A stretch of 64,000 nucleotides of DNA from Cohnella faecalis (GTDB lineage Bacteria > Bacillota > Bacilli > Paenibacillales > Paenibacillaceae): positions 1 to 64,000 of the forward strand of contig NZ_QXJM01000014.1 of the NCBI RefSeq assembly GCF_003570905.1, written 5' to 3'. A program made the position numbers and the translations under genes. A model generated the notes under the pieces. That model was not told the origin of the DNA, ran no database searches, and worked only from the letters and a program-made list of their open reading frames with translations. Below are positions 44,507 to 52,856 of this stretch, in pieces (the first letter of the stretch is position 1; every line of letters begins with the position of its first letter).

Positions 44507-44734
44507 CTCTCCCTGAACACACTCCTTTTTCCGATTTCTAGGATAAAAAAGAGCATTGACAAATCATAATTACAGATGTACAATTAGAGTAGGAATAAAA
44601 ATGCTAACACCCCTTAAATCAATTTATCGATAACGCTACTGAGTATATCATAGCGTTATTTCTTGTTCAATTTATTTTTTGTTACTCCCCTCCGACAGAG
44701 TTGCACACTGGCCCGGATTGCGGTCAGTTTAAAC

Positions 44735-44772
44735 AAAAGATGACCCTTGAATTCATCAGGGTCATCTTTTTT
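44735..44772. terminator. Hairpin terminator
   Basis: AAAAGATGACCCT and GGGTCATCTTTTTT pair around a short loop; U-runs are available on both strands. It lies between uvrA-like and helD. Confidence 0.6.
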
Positions 44773-44793
44773 ATTGTCGTTTTTGCTTAAGCG

Positions 44794-44819
44794 AAAGGCT
44801 GCCGATTTTGCTGGCAGCC
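44794..44819 (-). terminator. Terminator of the UvrA-like gene
   Basis: GGCTGCC and GGCAGCC arms (44797-44803, 44813-44819) form a stem followed by TTTC on the minus strand, 69 bases past the stop. Confidence 0.5.
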
Positions 44820-44887
44820 CTGGTTGAGCATACGTGAATTTAACCTTTAGTTACGAATCCCATTCATTACGAAAGTGGATTTGATGA

Positions 44888-47143
44888 TTACAGCAAGTAT
44901 TTTCCCGTGATCGACCGCTCTGCATGGACGATCTGCGGAGGCGTGCCCTCGAACACAACCTGGCCGCCCTTGCTGCCTCCGTCCGGTCCCATATCGATGA
45001 GCCAATCCGCTTGACTGATTACATCGAGGTTGTGCTCGATGACGATCACCGTATTGCCGGCATCGACGAGGCGGTTCATGATTTCCAGAAGGTGACCGAT
45101 ATCTGACATATGCAGGCCGGTCGTGGGCTCGTCCATCACATAAATGCTGCCCTTCTTATGCAGCTCGCTTGCCAGCTTGATGCGCTGACATTCCCCGCCC
45201 GAGAGCGTGCTGAGCGGCTGGCCGAGTGTAATATAGTTCAGCCCCACATCGCTCATCGCCTGTAGCTTGCGCACAACCTCTTTTAGCTGGAAAAAATCCA
45301 GTGCCTGCTCCACGGTCATCTCCAGCACTTCTGCAATGGACTTGCCGTTCAGCTTGTACGTGAGCACCTCTTCTTTGAACCGTTTACCTCCGCATACTTC
45401 GCATGGCAGCTTCACGCTGTCGAGGAATGCAAGGTCTGTATACACAACGCCGAGCCCTTGGCAGTTCTCGCAAGCCCCCTTGGAGTTGAAGCTGAACAAG
45501 CCTTGGTTAACCTTGTTCGCGGAAGAAAACGCTTTGCGCACATCATCCATAATGCCCGTGTAGGTCGCGGGATTCGAGCGTGTTGATACGCCTACCGCCG
45601 ATTGGTCGATGACGATCGCATCCGGATGCTGACCGAGGAATACTTCGTTAATCAGCGTACTCTTGCCTGAGCCGGCGACACCCGTAACGACTGTCAGCAC
45701 TCCGGTTGGAATATCCACGCTCACGTTCCGCAGGTTGTGCAGTGTGGCATCCTTGATGGACAGCTTGCCGGACGGCTGCCTGAAATCGTGCTTCAGCTGG
45801 AGCGGCCGCTTCAAATGGGTGCCTGTCAGCGTACCTGCCTCCAGCAGGCCTTGGAAGCTCCCTTCATACATGATAGTACCGCCGCGGCTGCCGGCGTGAG
45901 GCCCGACATCGACGATATGATCCGCCACTTTGATCACATCGGGATCGTGCTCGACGACAATAACGGTATTGCCTTTGTCGCGCAGCTTCTGAAGCAACTC
46001 ATTCAACCGGTGTACATCACGGGGGTGCAAGCCAACGCTGGGCTCATCGAAGATATAAGTAACATCCACCAGGCTGCCGCTTAAGTGCTTCACCATCTTG
46101 ACGCGCTGCGACTCGCCGCCGGACAACGTATCCGTCTCACGATCCAGCGTCAAGTAGTCAAGTCCGATATCCACCAGATGCTGCAGCCGCTCCGTCAGCG
46201 ATTTGACGACCGGCGCAGCGATCGCGTCGTCAATCTCCCGAATGACGCGGATAAGCTGTCCGACCTCCATGGACGACAGCTCCGCAATGTTATGTCCATT
46301 GATCCTGCAGCCCAGCGCAGCCTTACTGAGTCTCGCGCCGCGGCAGCTGGTGCAGGGACCCTCGGAGATGTACGGCGCAACAGCTTGTTGCGTGCGCTCG
46401 GACTTCGTTTTCACATCCTGCTTGATGTACTTGTTGGTGAACTTCTCGATGATGCCTTCTACTGTAATATTCACTGCCTTCCCGGCGAATTGCGTCTCCA
46501 CTTTCCTCGCCTTGCCGTACAGCAGTTGCTCCAGCTCCTCATCCGAATAATCGCTCAGCGTCTTGTCGGGATCGAAGAACCCCGTCTGCACGATCATGTT
46601 CCAATCCCAGCCGTTCACCGTATATCCCGGCAGCAGGATTGCCCCTTCATTCAACGACTTGGACTTGTCCAGCGCCTTGCTCATGTCGACGCCCAGCCTG
46701 CGGCCGATCCCGTTGCACTCGGGACACATGCCTTGCGGATCGTTAAACGAGAACATGTTCGCTTGTCCAACATAGGGCTGACCCACTCGGGAGAAGAGAA
46801 GACGGAGAATGGGAGAGATATCGGTAATCGTGCCCATCGTGGAATGAGAGCCGCCGCCCAGCCGCTTCTGATCCACAATTACAGCCATGCTCAGGTTCTC
46901 GATCGCGTCCGTATCCGGCTGCGGAACGCGGGGCAGGAAATTGCGCACGAACATGCTGAAGTTCTCATTCAGCAATCGCGTGGATTCTGCGGCGATCGTA
47001 TCGAAGACGATCGATGACTTGCCGGATCCAGATACCCCGGTGAAAATCGTGATCTTCCGCTTGGGAATGCGCAACGATACGTTCTTGAGATTGTTCTCCC
47101 TCGCACCCGAGATTACGATATACTCCTGGTTAGATTCGCTCAT
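44888..47143 (-). CDS. Short UvrA-like ABC ATPase (excinuclease paralogue)
   Basis: This 751-aa protein starts at ATG 47143 behind GGAAGG. It has two ABC ATPase units: GVSGSGKSSIVFDT with TLSGGESQRVKMVKHL, and GVAGSGKSTLINEV with TLSGGECQRIKLASEL. Zinc modules are seen as CPECNGIGRR, CTSCRGARL, CENCQGLGV and CEVCGGKRF. It is shorter than housekeeping UvrA (about 940 aa), as in UvrA2/DrrC-type proteins linked to resistance to DNA-binding drugs. Because of its size I do not call it uvrA. Confidence 0.88.
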   Translation of the reverse strand: MSESNQEYIVISGARENNLKNVSLRIPKRKITIFTGVSGSGKSSIVFDTIAAESTRLLNENFSMFVRNFLPRVPQPDTDAIENLSMAVIVDQKRLGGGSHSTMGTITDISPILRLLFSRVGQPYVGQANMFSFNDPQGMCPECNGIGRRLGVDMSKALDKSKSLNEGAILLPGYTVNGWDWNMIVQTGFFDPDKTLSDYSDEELEQLLYGKARKVETQFAGKAVNITVEGIIEKFTNKYIKQDVKTKSERTQQAVAPYISEGPCTSCRGARLSKAALGCRINGHNIAELSSMEVGQLIRVIREIDDAIAAPVVKSLTERLQHLVDIGLDYLTLDRETDTLSGGESQRVKMVKHLSGSLVDVTYIFDEPSVGLHPRDVHRLNELLQKLRDKGNTVIVVEHDPDVIKVADHIVDVGPHAGSRGGTIMYEGSFQGLLEAGTLTGTHLKRPLQLKHDFRQPSGKLSIKDATLHNLRNVSVDIPTGVLTVVTGVAGSGKSTLINEVFLGQHPDAIVIDQSAVGVSTRSNPATYTGIMDDVRKAFSSANKVNQGLFSFNSKGACENCQGLGVVYTDLAFLDSVKLPCEVCGGKRFKEEVLTYKLNGKSIAEVLEMTVEQALDFFQLKEVVRKLQAMSDVGLNYITLGQPLSTLSGGECQRIKLASELHKKGSIYVMDEPTTGLHMSDIGHLLEIMNRLVDAGNTVIVIEHNLDVISQADWLIDMGPDGGSKGGQVVFEGTPPQIVHAERSITGKYLL

Positions 47144-47224
47144 TCTTTTCATCCTTCCGATAATGTTCATAAACAAGCAGAAGTGAACCGGCCGCAAACG
47201 GTATGCAGCCGGTTCATCGAGCGT

Positions 47225-47623
47225 TTATTGCGCCAGAAGCTTTTCAAGCTCGCCTTGCCATTTGCTCCAGCCGTATTTGGCGCCATTGAGTCCTTGTTCG
47301 TTCGCGAAGCCGGTTTGGTCGAGGTGAAGGTTAACCTTGCCTTCTCCTAAATCCTGCAACGTCCACACGACCGTGTGCTGCTCTCCTCCGCTGGCCCACG
47401 TATAGGACAGCCGGTTAGGCGCGTCCACGATAAGCACTTCTCCTTCGATAAGGCCATCCCACCATTCGGTCGGCTCGGCGCGAAACTGAAATCGTTGACC
47501 GACGACGGGCTTAAAATCGTTCGGCAACACCCACTTGGCAAGCGTATTCGAATCGGTTAGCGCGGACCAAAGCTTTTCGATCGACGTCTTATACTGAAAA
47601 TCCAAAGCTAATGCTAAACTCAT
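47225..47623 (-). CDS. SRPBCC/AHSA1-family protein
   Basis: This 132-aa Bet v1-like fold protein shows SIEKLWSALTDSNTLAKWVL, FRAEPTEWWDGLIEGEVL, RLSYTWASGGEQHTVVWTL and the final helix YGWSKWQGELEKLLAQ. Proteins of this type bind small hydrophobic ligands. Its start overlaps the end of the ArsR gene by four bases (ATGA), the standard ArsR-SRPBCC pair. Confidence 0.88.
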   Translation of the reverse strand: MSLALALDFQYKTSIEKLWSALTDSNTLAKWVLPNDFKPVVGQRFQFRAEPTEWWDGLIEGEVLIVDAPNRLSYTWASGGEQHTVVWTLQDLGEGKVNLHLDQTGFANEQGLNGAKYGWSKWQGELEKLLAQ

Positions 47624-47949
47624 TGTTCATCCTCCTCTAATAATAGGTTCAAGCGCAACATATTCGTACTCCAGAACTTGCTGTAGAAAGCCAGCCAATC
47701 TTGAATTTCTCTAAGTGGAGCGGCGTTTAGCCGATATCGCGTTTCTCTGCCGACTTTTCGATCAATGACCAGGCCGGCCTCTTTAAGGATCGTCAAATGT
47801 TTGGATACCGCCGTGCGGCCCATTTGAAACTGTGCCGTTAGCTCATGAAGCGGTATTTCCTCTGTATCTGCTAACAGTCGAATCAGTCGGCGCCTGGTTG
47901 GATCTGCAATCGCGTCAAAAACATCCCGTAACAGGTTGTTCTCGCTCAC
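47620..47949 (-). CDS. ArsR-family transcriptional regulator
   Basis: This 109-aa repressor starts at GTG 47949 behind AGGAGAG. LRDVFDAIADPTRRRLIRLL and MGRTAVSKHLTILKEAGLVI form the winged helix, and RKVGRETRYRLNAAPLREI the wing. No metal-binding Cys pair is present, so it is of the non-metal type paired with AHSA1 proteins. It should bind the two near-identical palindromes in its own promoter and possibly the similar site before the YdeI gene. Confidence 0.88.
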   Translation of the reverse strand: MSENNLLRDVFDAIADPTRRRLIRLLADTEEIPLHELTAQFQMGRTAVSKHLTILKEAGLVIDRKVGRETRYRLNAAPLREIQDWLAFYSKFWSTNMLRLNLLLEEDEQ

Positions 47950-47986
47950 AACACCCTCTCCTAAGTTTTTGTTGATTTCGAATTTG

Positions 47987-48039
47987 GACACCATTTGGTG
48001 TCTTATTTGATTATAAGGCACCATTTGGTGTCATGTCAA
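47987..48039 (-). promoter_or_regulatory. ArsR promoter with two palindromic operators
   Basis: TTGACA (48034-48039) and TATAAT (48010-48015) are 18 bases apart. One operator, GGCACCATTTGGTGTC (48017-48032), fills the spacer. A second, GACACCATTTGGTGTC (47987-48002), lies 30 bases downstream over the start point. Binding at both would shut the promoter. Confidence 0.8.
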
Positions 48040-48123
48040 GGGAACTCGATAAGGCGCATTCTTATATTTGATCTTGCCTATCCCTGTCTGATGTTCTCAT
48101 GTCTATCTATTCGAGAACCACGT

Positions 48124-48753
48124 TTATTTTTGGAATCGTTGTCTTCTGTTAATAAGCGTCGGAACCGTTACTATCGTCGCAATCGATCCGTAAATCCCGA
48201 TCGTATAGCTGGACGTGTAACCTAGACCGAATCCGTCATGCAAGATGGCGGTAAAAAGATGGATCAACATATTGTTGAAACAAAACGCGTAGCTTCGCAC
48301 CATCCACGCACGGTGTAACGTTATCCGTTTCCGCTTGATATGTACGAATGCGGTGATAGTCGTGAATAACCAAGTCAGATTAAGGACGTTGAAACCGATG
48401 CTGCTGATTTGATTTCCGGTGGCGTACGGCGCCATATACCCGGACGTCAGTAGGACGATAAGGACCGAAAACAAATAAATATAGCCGTTGACCCGATGGA
48501 GTTTGCGGTGGCTGTCTAAGGTATGTTTCGAAAAATTGAGAAGCCCCGAAGCCATGGCCAAGCATGCGAATGCAACATGAATGTACATTACCTTTAACCA
48601 TACCGAAACGTTCAGCTCTCGTTGAAGCCCGGTTTTGGAGCTTAGAAAATGCTCCCTTCCGGGGTCGAGCACGTAATTGTTTGCTAAGGCGTATACGATC
48701 AAGATCGTACAGACGACGGATAATAAGAGATAAGCGATTTTCCGTTTCTCCAT
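48124..48753 (-). CDS. DUF2306-family membrane protein
   Basis: This 209-aa protein has about six TM helices (AYLLLSVVCTILIVYALANN first, IHVAFACLAMASGLLNFSKH next). The HTLDSHRKLHRVNGYIYLFS and TLHRAWMVRSYAFCFNNML blocks, with paired His and Arg, are typical of DUF2306. The function is unknown. It begins one base after the stop of the DJ-1-like gene, so the two are co-transcribed. Confidence 0.82.
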   Translation of the reverse strand: MEKRKIAYLLLSVVCTILIVYALANNYVLDPGREHFLSSKTGLQRELNVSVWLKVMYIHVAFACLAMASGLLNFSKHTLDSHRKLHRVNGYIYLFSVLIVLLTSGYMAPYATGNQISSIGFNVLNLTWLFTTITAFVHIKRKRITLHRAWMVRSYAFCFNNMLIHLFTAILHDGFGLGYTSSYTIGIYGSIATIVTVPTLINRRQRFQK

Positions 48754-48754
48754 G

Positions 48755-49762
48755 TTACAATACCCGCGTGCCGGTTAGCTTGGACGACGGCAAAATGCCG
48801 GCTTTGGCGATTCCGATCATTCGGTCTCCGCTGACGCTAACCTCGAACGTCAGATTTAAGCGCATCGGCTTCGTGATTCGTTGCTGCCAACGAAGGACAT
48901 GGTCCTCGAACTTAGGGTTTAGAAACGCGCTCCTCTCTCCTCCTTGCGTTGCCATGCCTTCAATCATCTCGCCGTTACGCGCAGCGATTTCAAGTTTGAC
49001 GGATAACTTTCCGACCGGCGTAGCGATGATCGTATCCCATTCCCCGTTGAAGTCGGATACGACGTCCCTCCTCCGGGCGTCGCTTGTAATGTCCTGCGCT
49101 TCGTCAATCGCGGAAGGAGCGCTCGGTGCCATTCCGCTCTCTCGCCATACCGTCCCCCTCTTCTCGTATTCGAACAGTCCCTCTATCGCATGCGCGATCC
49201 GCGGGCCAAGCTTTCGCTCGACCAAATGCAGAGCGACATCGAGGCCCGAAGTGACGCCTCCTCCGCTCACCAGGTTGCCGTCTTCAACGACGCGCGCCGA
49301 AACGGGAATTGCGCCGGTTGCGCAGAGTAAGCCCATGCCCATTGCATTCGTTACAACGGGTCTCCCCTCCAGTAATCCTCCCATCGCTAGCACGAGGGAA
49401 CCGCCGCATACGGTGGCGACAGTGACATCCTTGTGCCCGAGCGCCTGCTTCATCATGTCGGTCAGCTCCGTATTCATGGCGCGGGTCAAAATAGTCGGAA
49501 CCGAACGAGGTCCATCTCCGTGAACTTCGCCCGAAGCGCCGGGCACCAGTATGATTCCGGGTCGTTCGGGGTTCAAACTGCCGCCGGCTTCGATAATCAA
49601 TCCGTTGATTCCGCTAGGCACAGACCGTGGGCCTTCGGCCGTCACCAACTGTACGTCTATAGATCCTTCGGCAAATATTCCGGCAGCGCAAAAAACTTCG
49701 TAGGGTGCGAGCGCATCCATCAGATCGAATCCGTCAAAAAGTACGATTTGAACGTTCAGCAT
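48755..49762 (-). CDS. DJ-1/PfpI-family protein with extra C-terminal beta domain
   Basis: This 335-aa protein starts at ATG 49762 behind GAGGAGG. Residues 1-200 form a DJ-1/PfpI domain: VQIVLFDGFDLMDALAPYEV, GIILVPGASGE, and the nucleophile elbow VATVCGGSLVLAMGGLL with Cys. Residues ~225-335 (FNGEWDTIIATPVGKLSVKL, then RWQQRITKPMRLNLTFEVSV and AKAGILPSSKLTG) make a separate beta-rich domain not usual in GlxA-like regulators, which carry an AraC domain there. A hydratase or ligand-binding role is possible. Confidence 0.78.
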   Translation of the reverse strand: MLNVQIVLFDGFDLMDALAPYEVFCAAGIFAEGSIDVQLVTAEGPRSVPSGINGLIIEAGGSLNPERPGIILVPGASGEVHGDGPRSVPTILTRAMNTELTDMMKQALGHKDVTVATVCGGSLVLAMGGLLEGRPVVTNAMGMGLLCATGAIPVSARVVEDGNLVSGGGVTSGLDVALHLVERKLGPRIAHAIEGLFEYEKRGTVWRESGMAPSAPSAIDEAQDITSDARRRDVVSDFNGEWDTIIATPVGKLSVKLEIAARNGEMIEGMATQGGERSAFLNPKFEDHVLRWQQRITKPMRLNLTFEVSVSGDRMIGIAKAGILPSSKLTGTRVL

Positions 49763-49951
49763 CGGTAAAACCTCCTCGAATGGTGTAAGCTGTCGGCTCT
49801 CGCCAAACCTTTCAAGGAGAATCGTAACCGGCAAGTCTCTCGAATTCGGAGCTGAAATCGTCACAAAACGATAAACAAACCATCACGAAATGTCCGAAAA
49901 TGCCAGCCTCGATCAAGACTATGATAAAGTAAGAGCAGAGGTGGGATTTTC

Positions 49952-50644
49952 GTGAACGATGTCTATACGGTTCTGGTCGTGGACGACGACCCGAGTATCG
50001 TCGAGCTGCTTCGAGATTTTCTTGAGAACGATCGGTTTGAAGTCAAAACCGCTAATGACGCCGCGGAAGCGCTAATCGTCTTTCAGCGGTATCCGATTCA
50101 TTGCATCGTCTTGGATATAATGATGCCGGGCCAGAACGGATTCGAATTATGCAGGCGAATTCGTTCGGAGAGCAACGTTCCGATTCTTTTCCTGAGCGCC
50201 CGCGGGGACGACGTCGACAAAATCAGAGGATTGACCCTCGGCGGCGACGATTATATCGTAAAGACGGCATCGCCGGGAGAAGTCGTGGCACGGGTGAAGG
50301 CCGTATTGCGGCGAACGGGGTCTCGCGAGGAAATAAACCGGCAGGTGCTGGACTTTGGCCGCCTCAAGCTGGATTTGACGATCCGGGAAGTTTATGTGGA
50401 AGGAAAACCGGTATCTCTAACGCCAAGGGAGTACGAGCTGCTGCGATTGTTCGCGGAACATCCCAAATACGTTTTCGCCTATGATCAACTGCTGACGAAA
50501 TTCTGGGACGGCATCGGCGATAAGCATACGATTCGCGTCCATCTCAGCAGGCTGCGCGAAAAAATCGAAGCCAACCCGAACCGCCCTGCCTATTTGATTA
50601 ACGTATGGGGCGTCGGTTATCGCTTCGAAGGAGTCAAACGATGA
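49952..50644 (+). CDS. OmpR-family response regulator
   Basis: This 230-aa protein starts at GTG 49952 behind GAGGTGGG. The receiver domain has VLVVDDDPSIVELLRDFLEN, phospho-acceptor Asp in CIVLDIMMPGQNGFEL and Lys in YIVKTASPGE. The winged helix shows LTPREYELLRLFAEHPKYVF and HTIRVHLSRLREKIEANP. It forms a two-component system with the kinase encoded next, whose start overlaps its stop (ATGA). Confidence 0.92.
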   Translation: MNDVYTVLVVDDDPSIVELLRDFLENDRFEVKTANDAAEALIVFQRYPIHCIVLDIMMPGQNGFELCRRIRSESNVPILFLSARGDDVDKIRGLTLGGDDYIVKTASPGEVVARVKAVLRRTGSREEINRQVLDFGRLKLDLTIREVYVEGKPVSLTPREYELLRLFAEHPKYVFAYDQLLTKFWDGIGDKHTIRVHLSRLREKIEANPNRPAYLINVWGVGYRFEGVKR

Positions 50645-51735
50645 AGAAGCTTCGCATCCGTACGTTTTCGTTACTTTCCTTGCTGCTGATTCTTCTGCTG
50701 CCTTGGATCTTTTTGCTGACGTCGCGCCTGATCGGGGCAGGAACTCTCAACTTTGAGGACGGAAAGCCGAATGCTTATCAGATGATCGCGGGGATGACGG
50801 GGCTCATGCTCGCTTTCTTTATCGTAGGCTTCGAAATGCGGAGGTTTCTGCTCAACCCCCTCGAAAAACTGGGTTTAGCCGCCCGTCGAATCTCCGCGGG
50901 CGATCGGGATATTCGATTGCCCAAATCCGGCATCGCGGAAATCGCGGAAGTCAGCGATGCGTTCAATCTCATGGTGGACGGTCTCCGTGAAGCCAACTTG
51001 AAGCAACGGGCATCGGAAGAAGAACGTCGATTCGTGATCGCGGCTATCGCCCATGATTTACGGACGCCGCTATTCTCTCTGCGGGGTTATTTGGACGGCC
51101 TGGAGCAAGGAATCGCGCAATCTCCTGAAAAAATGGCCAAATACGTGGCAGTATGCAAGGAAAAGTCGGCACAACTGGACCGGTTGGTTGAGGACCTGTT
51201 CACGATCGCGAAACTGGATTACGCGGAAAATGAACTTAACGACCGAAGCTTCGATTTCAAACTCGTCCTCAGCGAAGCGATAGAGACTTTGCGCCCTACT
51301 GCCCGGCAAAAGCAAGTTTCCATTATCGCGAACCTTCCAACGCAAGATTGCTTCGTCAACGGGGACTCGCACTTATTGGAACGAGCGATAGAGAATCTGC
51401 TCGATAATGCGGTCAGACATGCGCCTAACCAGGGTAAGATTCTCGTACAATGTAGGCAGGACGGCCCGGTTGTAACATTCGCCGTTCAGGATTCGGGTCC
51501 AGGCTTTAATGACGAGGAGCTGCAACGCGCCTTCGACCCCTTATATCGCGGCGAGCAATCTCGGAATCGCTCTACCGGAGGAGCCGGGTTGGGCTTAACG
51601 ATCTCGCAGCGAATCATTCGTCGGCACGGAGGCGAGCTGACGATCGCCAATCATCCGGACGGCGGGGCTCTGCTGTCGGGGAGACTGCCCATGACGTTGA
51701 GCTCCGCGACGACATCGAACGACAGCTACGGATAG
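50641..51735 (+). CDS. Sensor histidine kinase
   Basis: This 364-aa kinase starts at ATG 50641. There are two TM helices (FSLLSLLLILLLPWIFLLTS and GMTGLMLAFFIVGFEMR) with only about 25 residues outside, so the signal is probably sensed in or at the membrane. HAMP (LAARRISAGDRDIRLPKSGI), phospho-acceptor His in IAAIAHDLRTPLFSLRGYL, N-box NLLDNAVRHAP, G1 DSGPGF and G2 GGAGLGLTISQ are all present. It partners the upstream response regulator. No transporter gene is adjacent. Confidence 0.9.
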   Translation: MKKLRIRTFSLLSLLLILLLPWIFLLTSRLIGAGTLNFEDGKPNAYQMIAGMTGLMLAFFIVGFEMRRFLLNPLEKLGLAARRISAGDRDIRLPKSGIAEIAEVSDAFNLMVDGLREANLKQRASEEERRFVIAAIAHDLRTPLFSLRGYLDGLEQGIAQSPEKMAKYVAVCKEKSAQLDRLVEDLFTIAKLDYAENELNDRSFDFKLVLSEAIETLRPTARQKQVSIIANLPTQDCFVNGDSHLLERAIENLLDNAVRHAPNQGKILVQCRQDGPVVTFAVQDSGPGFNDEELQRAFDPLYRGEQSRNRSTGGAGLGLTISQRIIRRHGGELTIANHPDGGALLSGRLPMTLSSATTSNDSYG

Positions 51736-51903
51736 GAAACGTTATCGCCGCGACCATACATCCTTAACCGCTATTCGCGAAAATCCAGCTTGACCAGCGA
51801 GCGGATTCTTGGCCGGACCTTCCACGACATTCGATTAATGTCATTAAATAAGGCGTCGGATGGAATTGAGGCAGTAGCTTTAGCGCTCAAGCTTTATATA
51901 TCC

Positions 51904-52413
51904 GCCGAATGTACGGTACCACGTACCACTGATGCGCACTCAGTCACACTTTTCGCCGAATGTACGGTACCACGTACCACTGGTGCGCTCTCAGTCACAC
52001 TTTTCTCCTAATGTATGGTACCTCATCCCACTGATGCGCTCTCAGTCACACTTTTCGCCGAATGTACGGTACCACGTACCACTGATGCGCACTCAGTCAC
52101 ACTTTTCGCCTAATGTACGGTACCTCATCCCACTGATGCGCACTCAGCCACACTTTTTGCCGAATGTACGGTACCACGTACCACTGATGCGCACTCAGTC
52201 ACACTTTTCGCCTAATGTACGGTACCTCATCCCACTGATGCGCACTCAGTCACACTTTTCGCCTAATGTATGGTACCTCATCCCACTGATGCGCACTCAG
52301 TCACACTTTTCGCCTAATGTACGGTACCTCATCCCACTGATGCGCACTCAGTCACATTTTTTGCCTGATGTATGGTACCTCATCCCACTGATGCGCGAAC
52401 GACCGCACTGAAA
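51904..52413. repeat. Ten-unit 51-bp tandem repeat array
   Basis: Ten units with exact 51-bp period each contain GTACGGTACC-type core sequence, CACTGATGCGCACTCAGTC and CACACTTTT. Two linked variants alternate: type A (GCCGAATGTACGG...ACGTACC) and type B (GCCTAATGTAYGG...TCATCCC), in the order A A B A B A B B B B. The last unit decays after GATGCGC. Because 51 is divisible by three, frames stay open (17-residue period), but no start or ribosome binding site supports a protein. It lies between the kinase and the VOC operon. Confidence 0.9.
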
Positions 52414-52419
52414 GAAACA

Positions 52420-52462
52420 GGGGCTATCCCTACGGTCTTTGCAAACCGTTTGGGACAGCCCC
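52420..52462 (-). terminator. Terminator of the MerR-VOC-VOC operon
   Basis: GGGGCT...AGCCCC outer arms with an inner GGTCTTTGCAAACCG hairpin form a long imperfect stem 14 bases after the last stop. The T-run is weak. Confidence 0.55.
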
Positions 52463-52475
52463 AAGTCTCTTGCTG

Positions 52476-52829
52476 TTACTTCTTATTTTCGATCAGGCCG
52501 TAGTGAACGCCAAGTGGATCGACTATATAAGCAAGCGCGAAGTCGCCGAAATCCATTTTCTCTTGTACGACCGTAGCTCCATGCTCGACTGCCTTGGCGA
52601 TCGATTCATCGATGGAGTCGACTTGAATCTGCAGTCGCACACCTACCGGAAAATGGGACGGTCCCTGCGCGATACCTCCGTCGATGCCCGGCTCAGCAGC
52701 CGATCCCGTCTTCGCCGGGTAATAGCCCCAGTTGGGCTGACCCAGCTCCCACCCAAACACATCTGCGTAAAATTTCGATTGTTTCTCGGCATCCTGACTG
52801 CTGATTTCGAATGCAATAACACGGCTCAT
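52476..52829 (-). CDS. VOC-family (glyoxalase/bleomycin resistance-like) protein
   Basis: This 117-aa protein starts at ATG 52829 behind GGAGGG. It has RVIAFEISSQDAEKQSKFYA, DVFGWELGQ and IVDPLGVHYGLIENKK, the single-module VOC fold. The substrate is unknown. It is the last gene of the MerR-VOC-VOC operon. Confidence 0.85.
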   Translation of the reverse strand: MSRVIAFEISSQDAEKQSKFYADVFGWELGQPNWGYYPAKTGSAAEPGIDGGIAQGPSHFPVGVRLQIQVDSIDESIAKAVEHGATVVQEKMDFGDFALAYIVDPLGVHYGLIENKK

Positions 52830-52856
52830 CTTAATACCCTCCAATGGAAATTAATC

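Noticed and set aside
46085..47017. 310-aa plus-strand gene
   Set aside because: It is a shadow of the UvrA-like gene on the other strand, with a composition typical of antisense frames.
51932..52411. A 17-residue-repeat protein encoded by the 51-bp array
   Set aside because: The frame is open only because 51 is a multiple of three; there is no ribosome binding site or start context and no signal peptide.
51904..52413. CRISPR array
   Set aside because: The whole 51-bp unit repeats with only linked variants; there are no unique spacers and no cas genes nearby.
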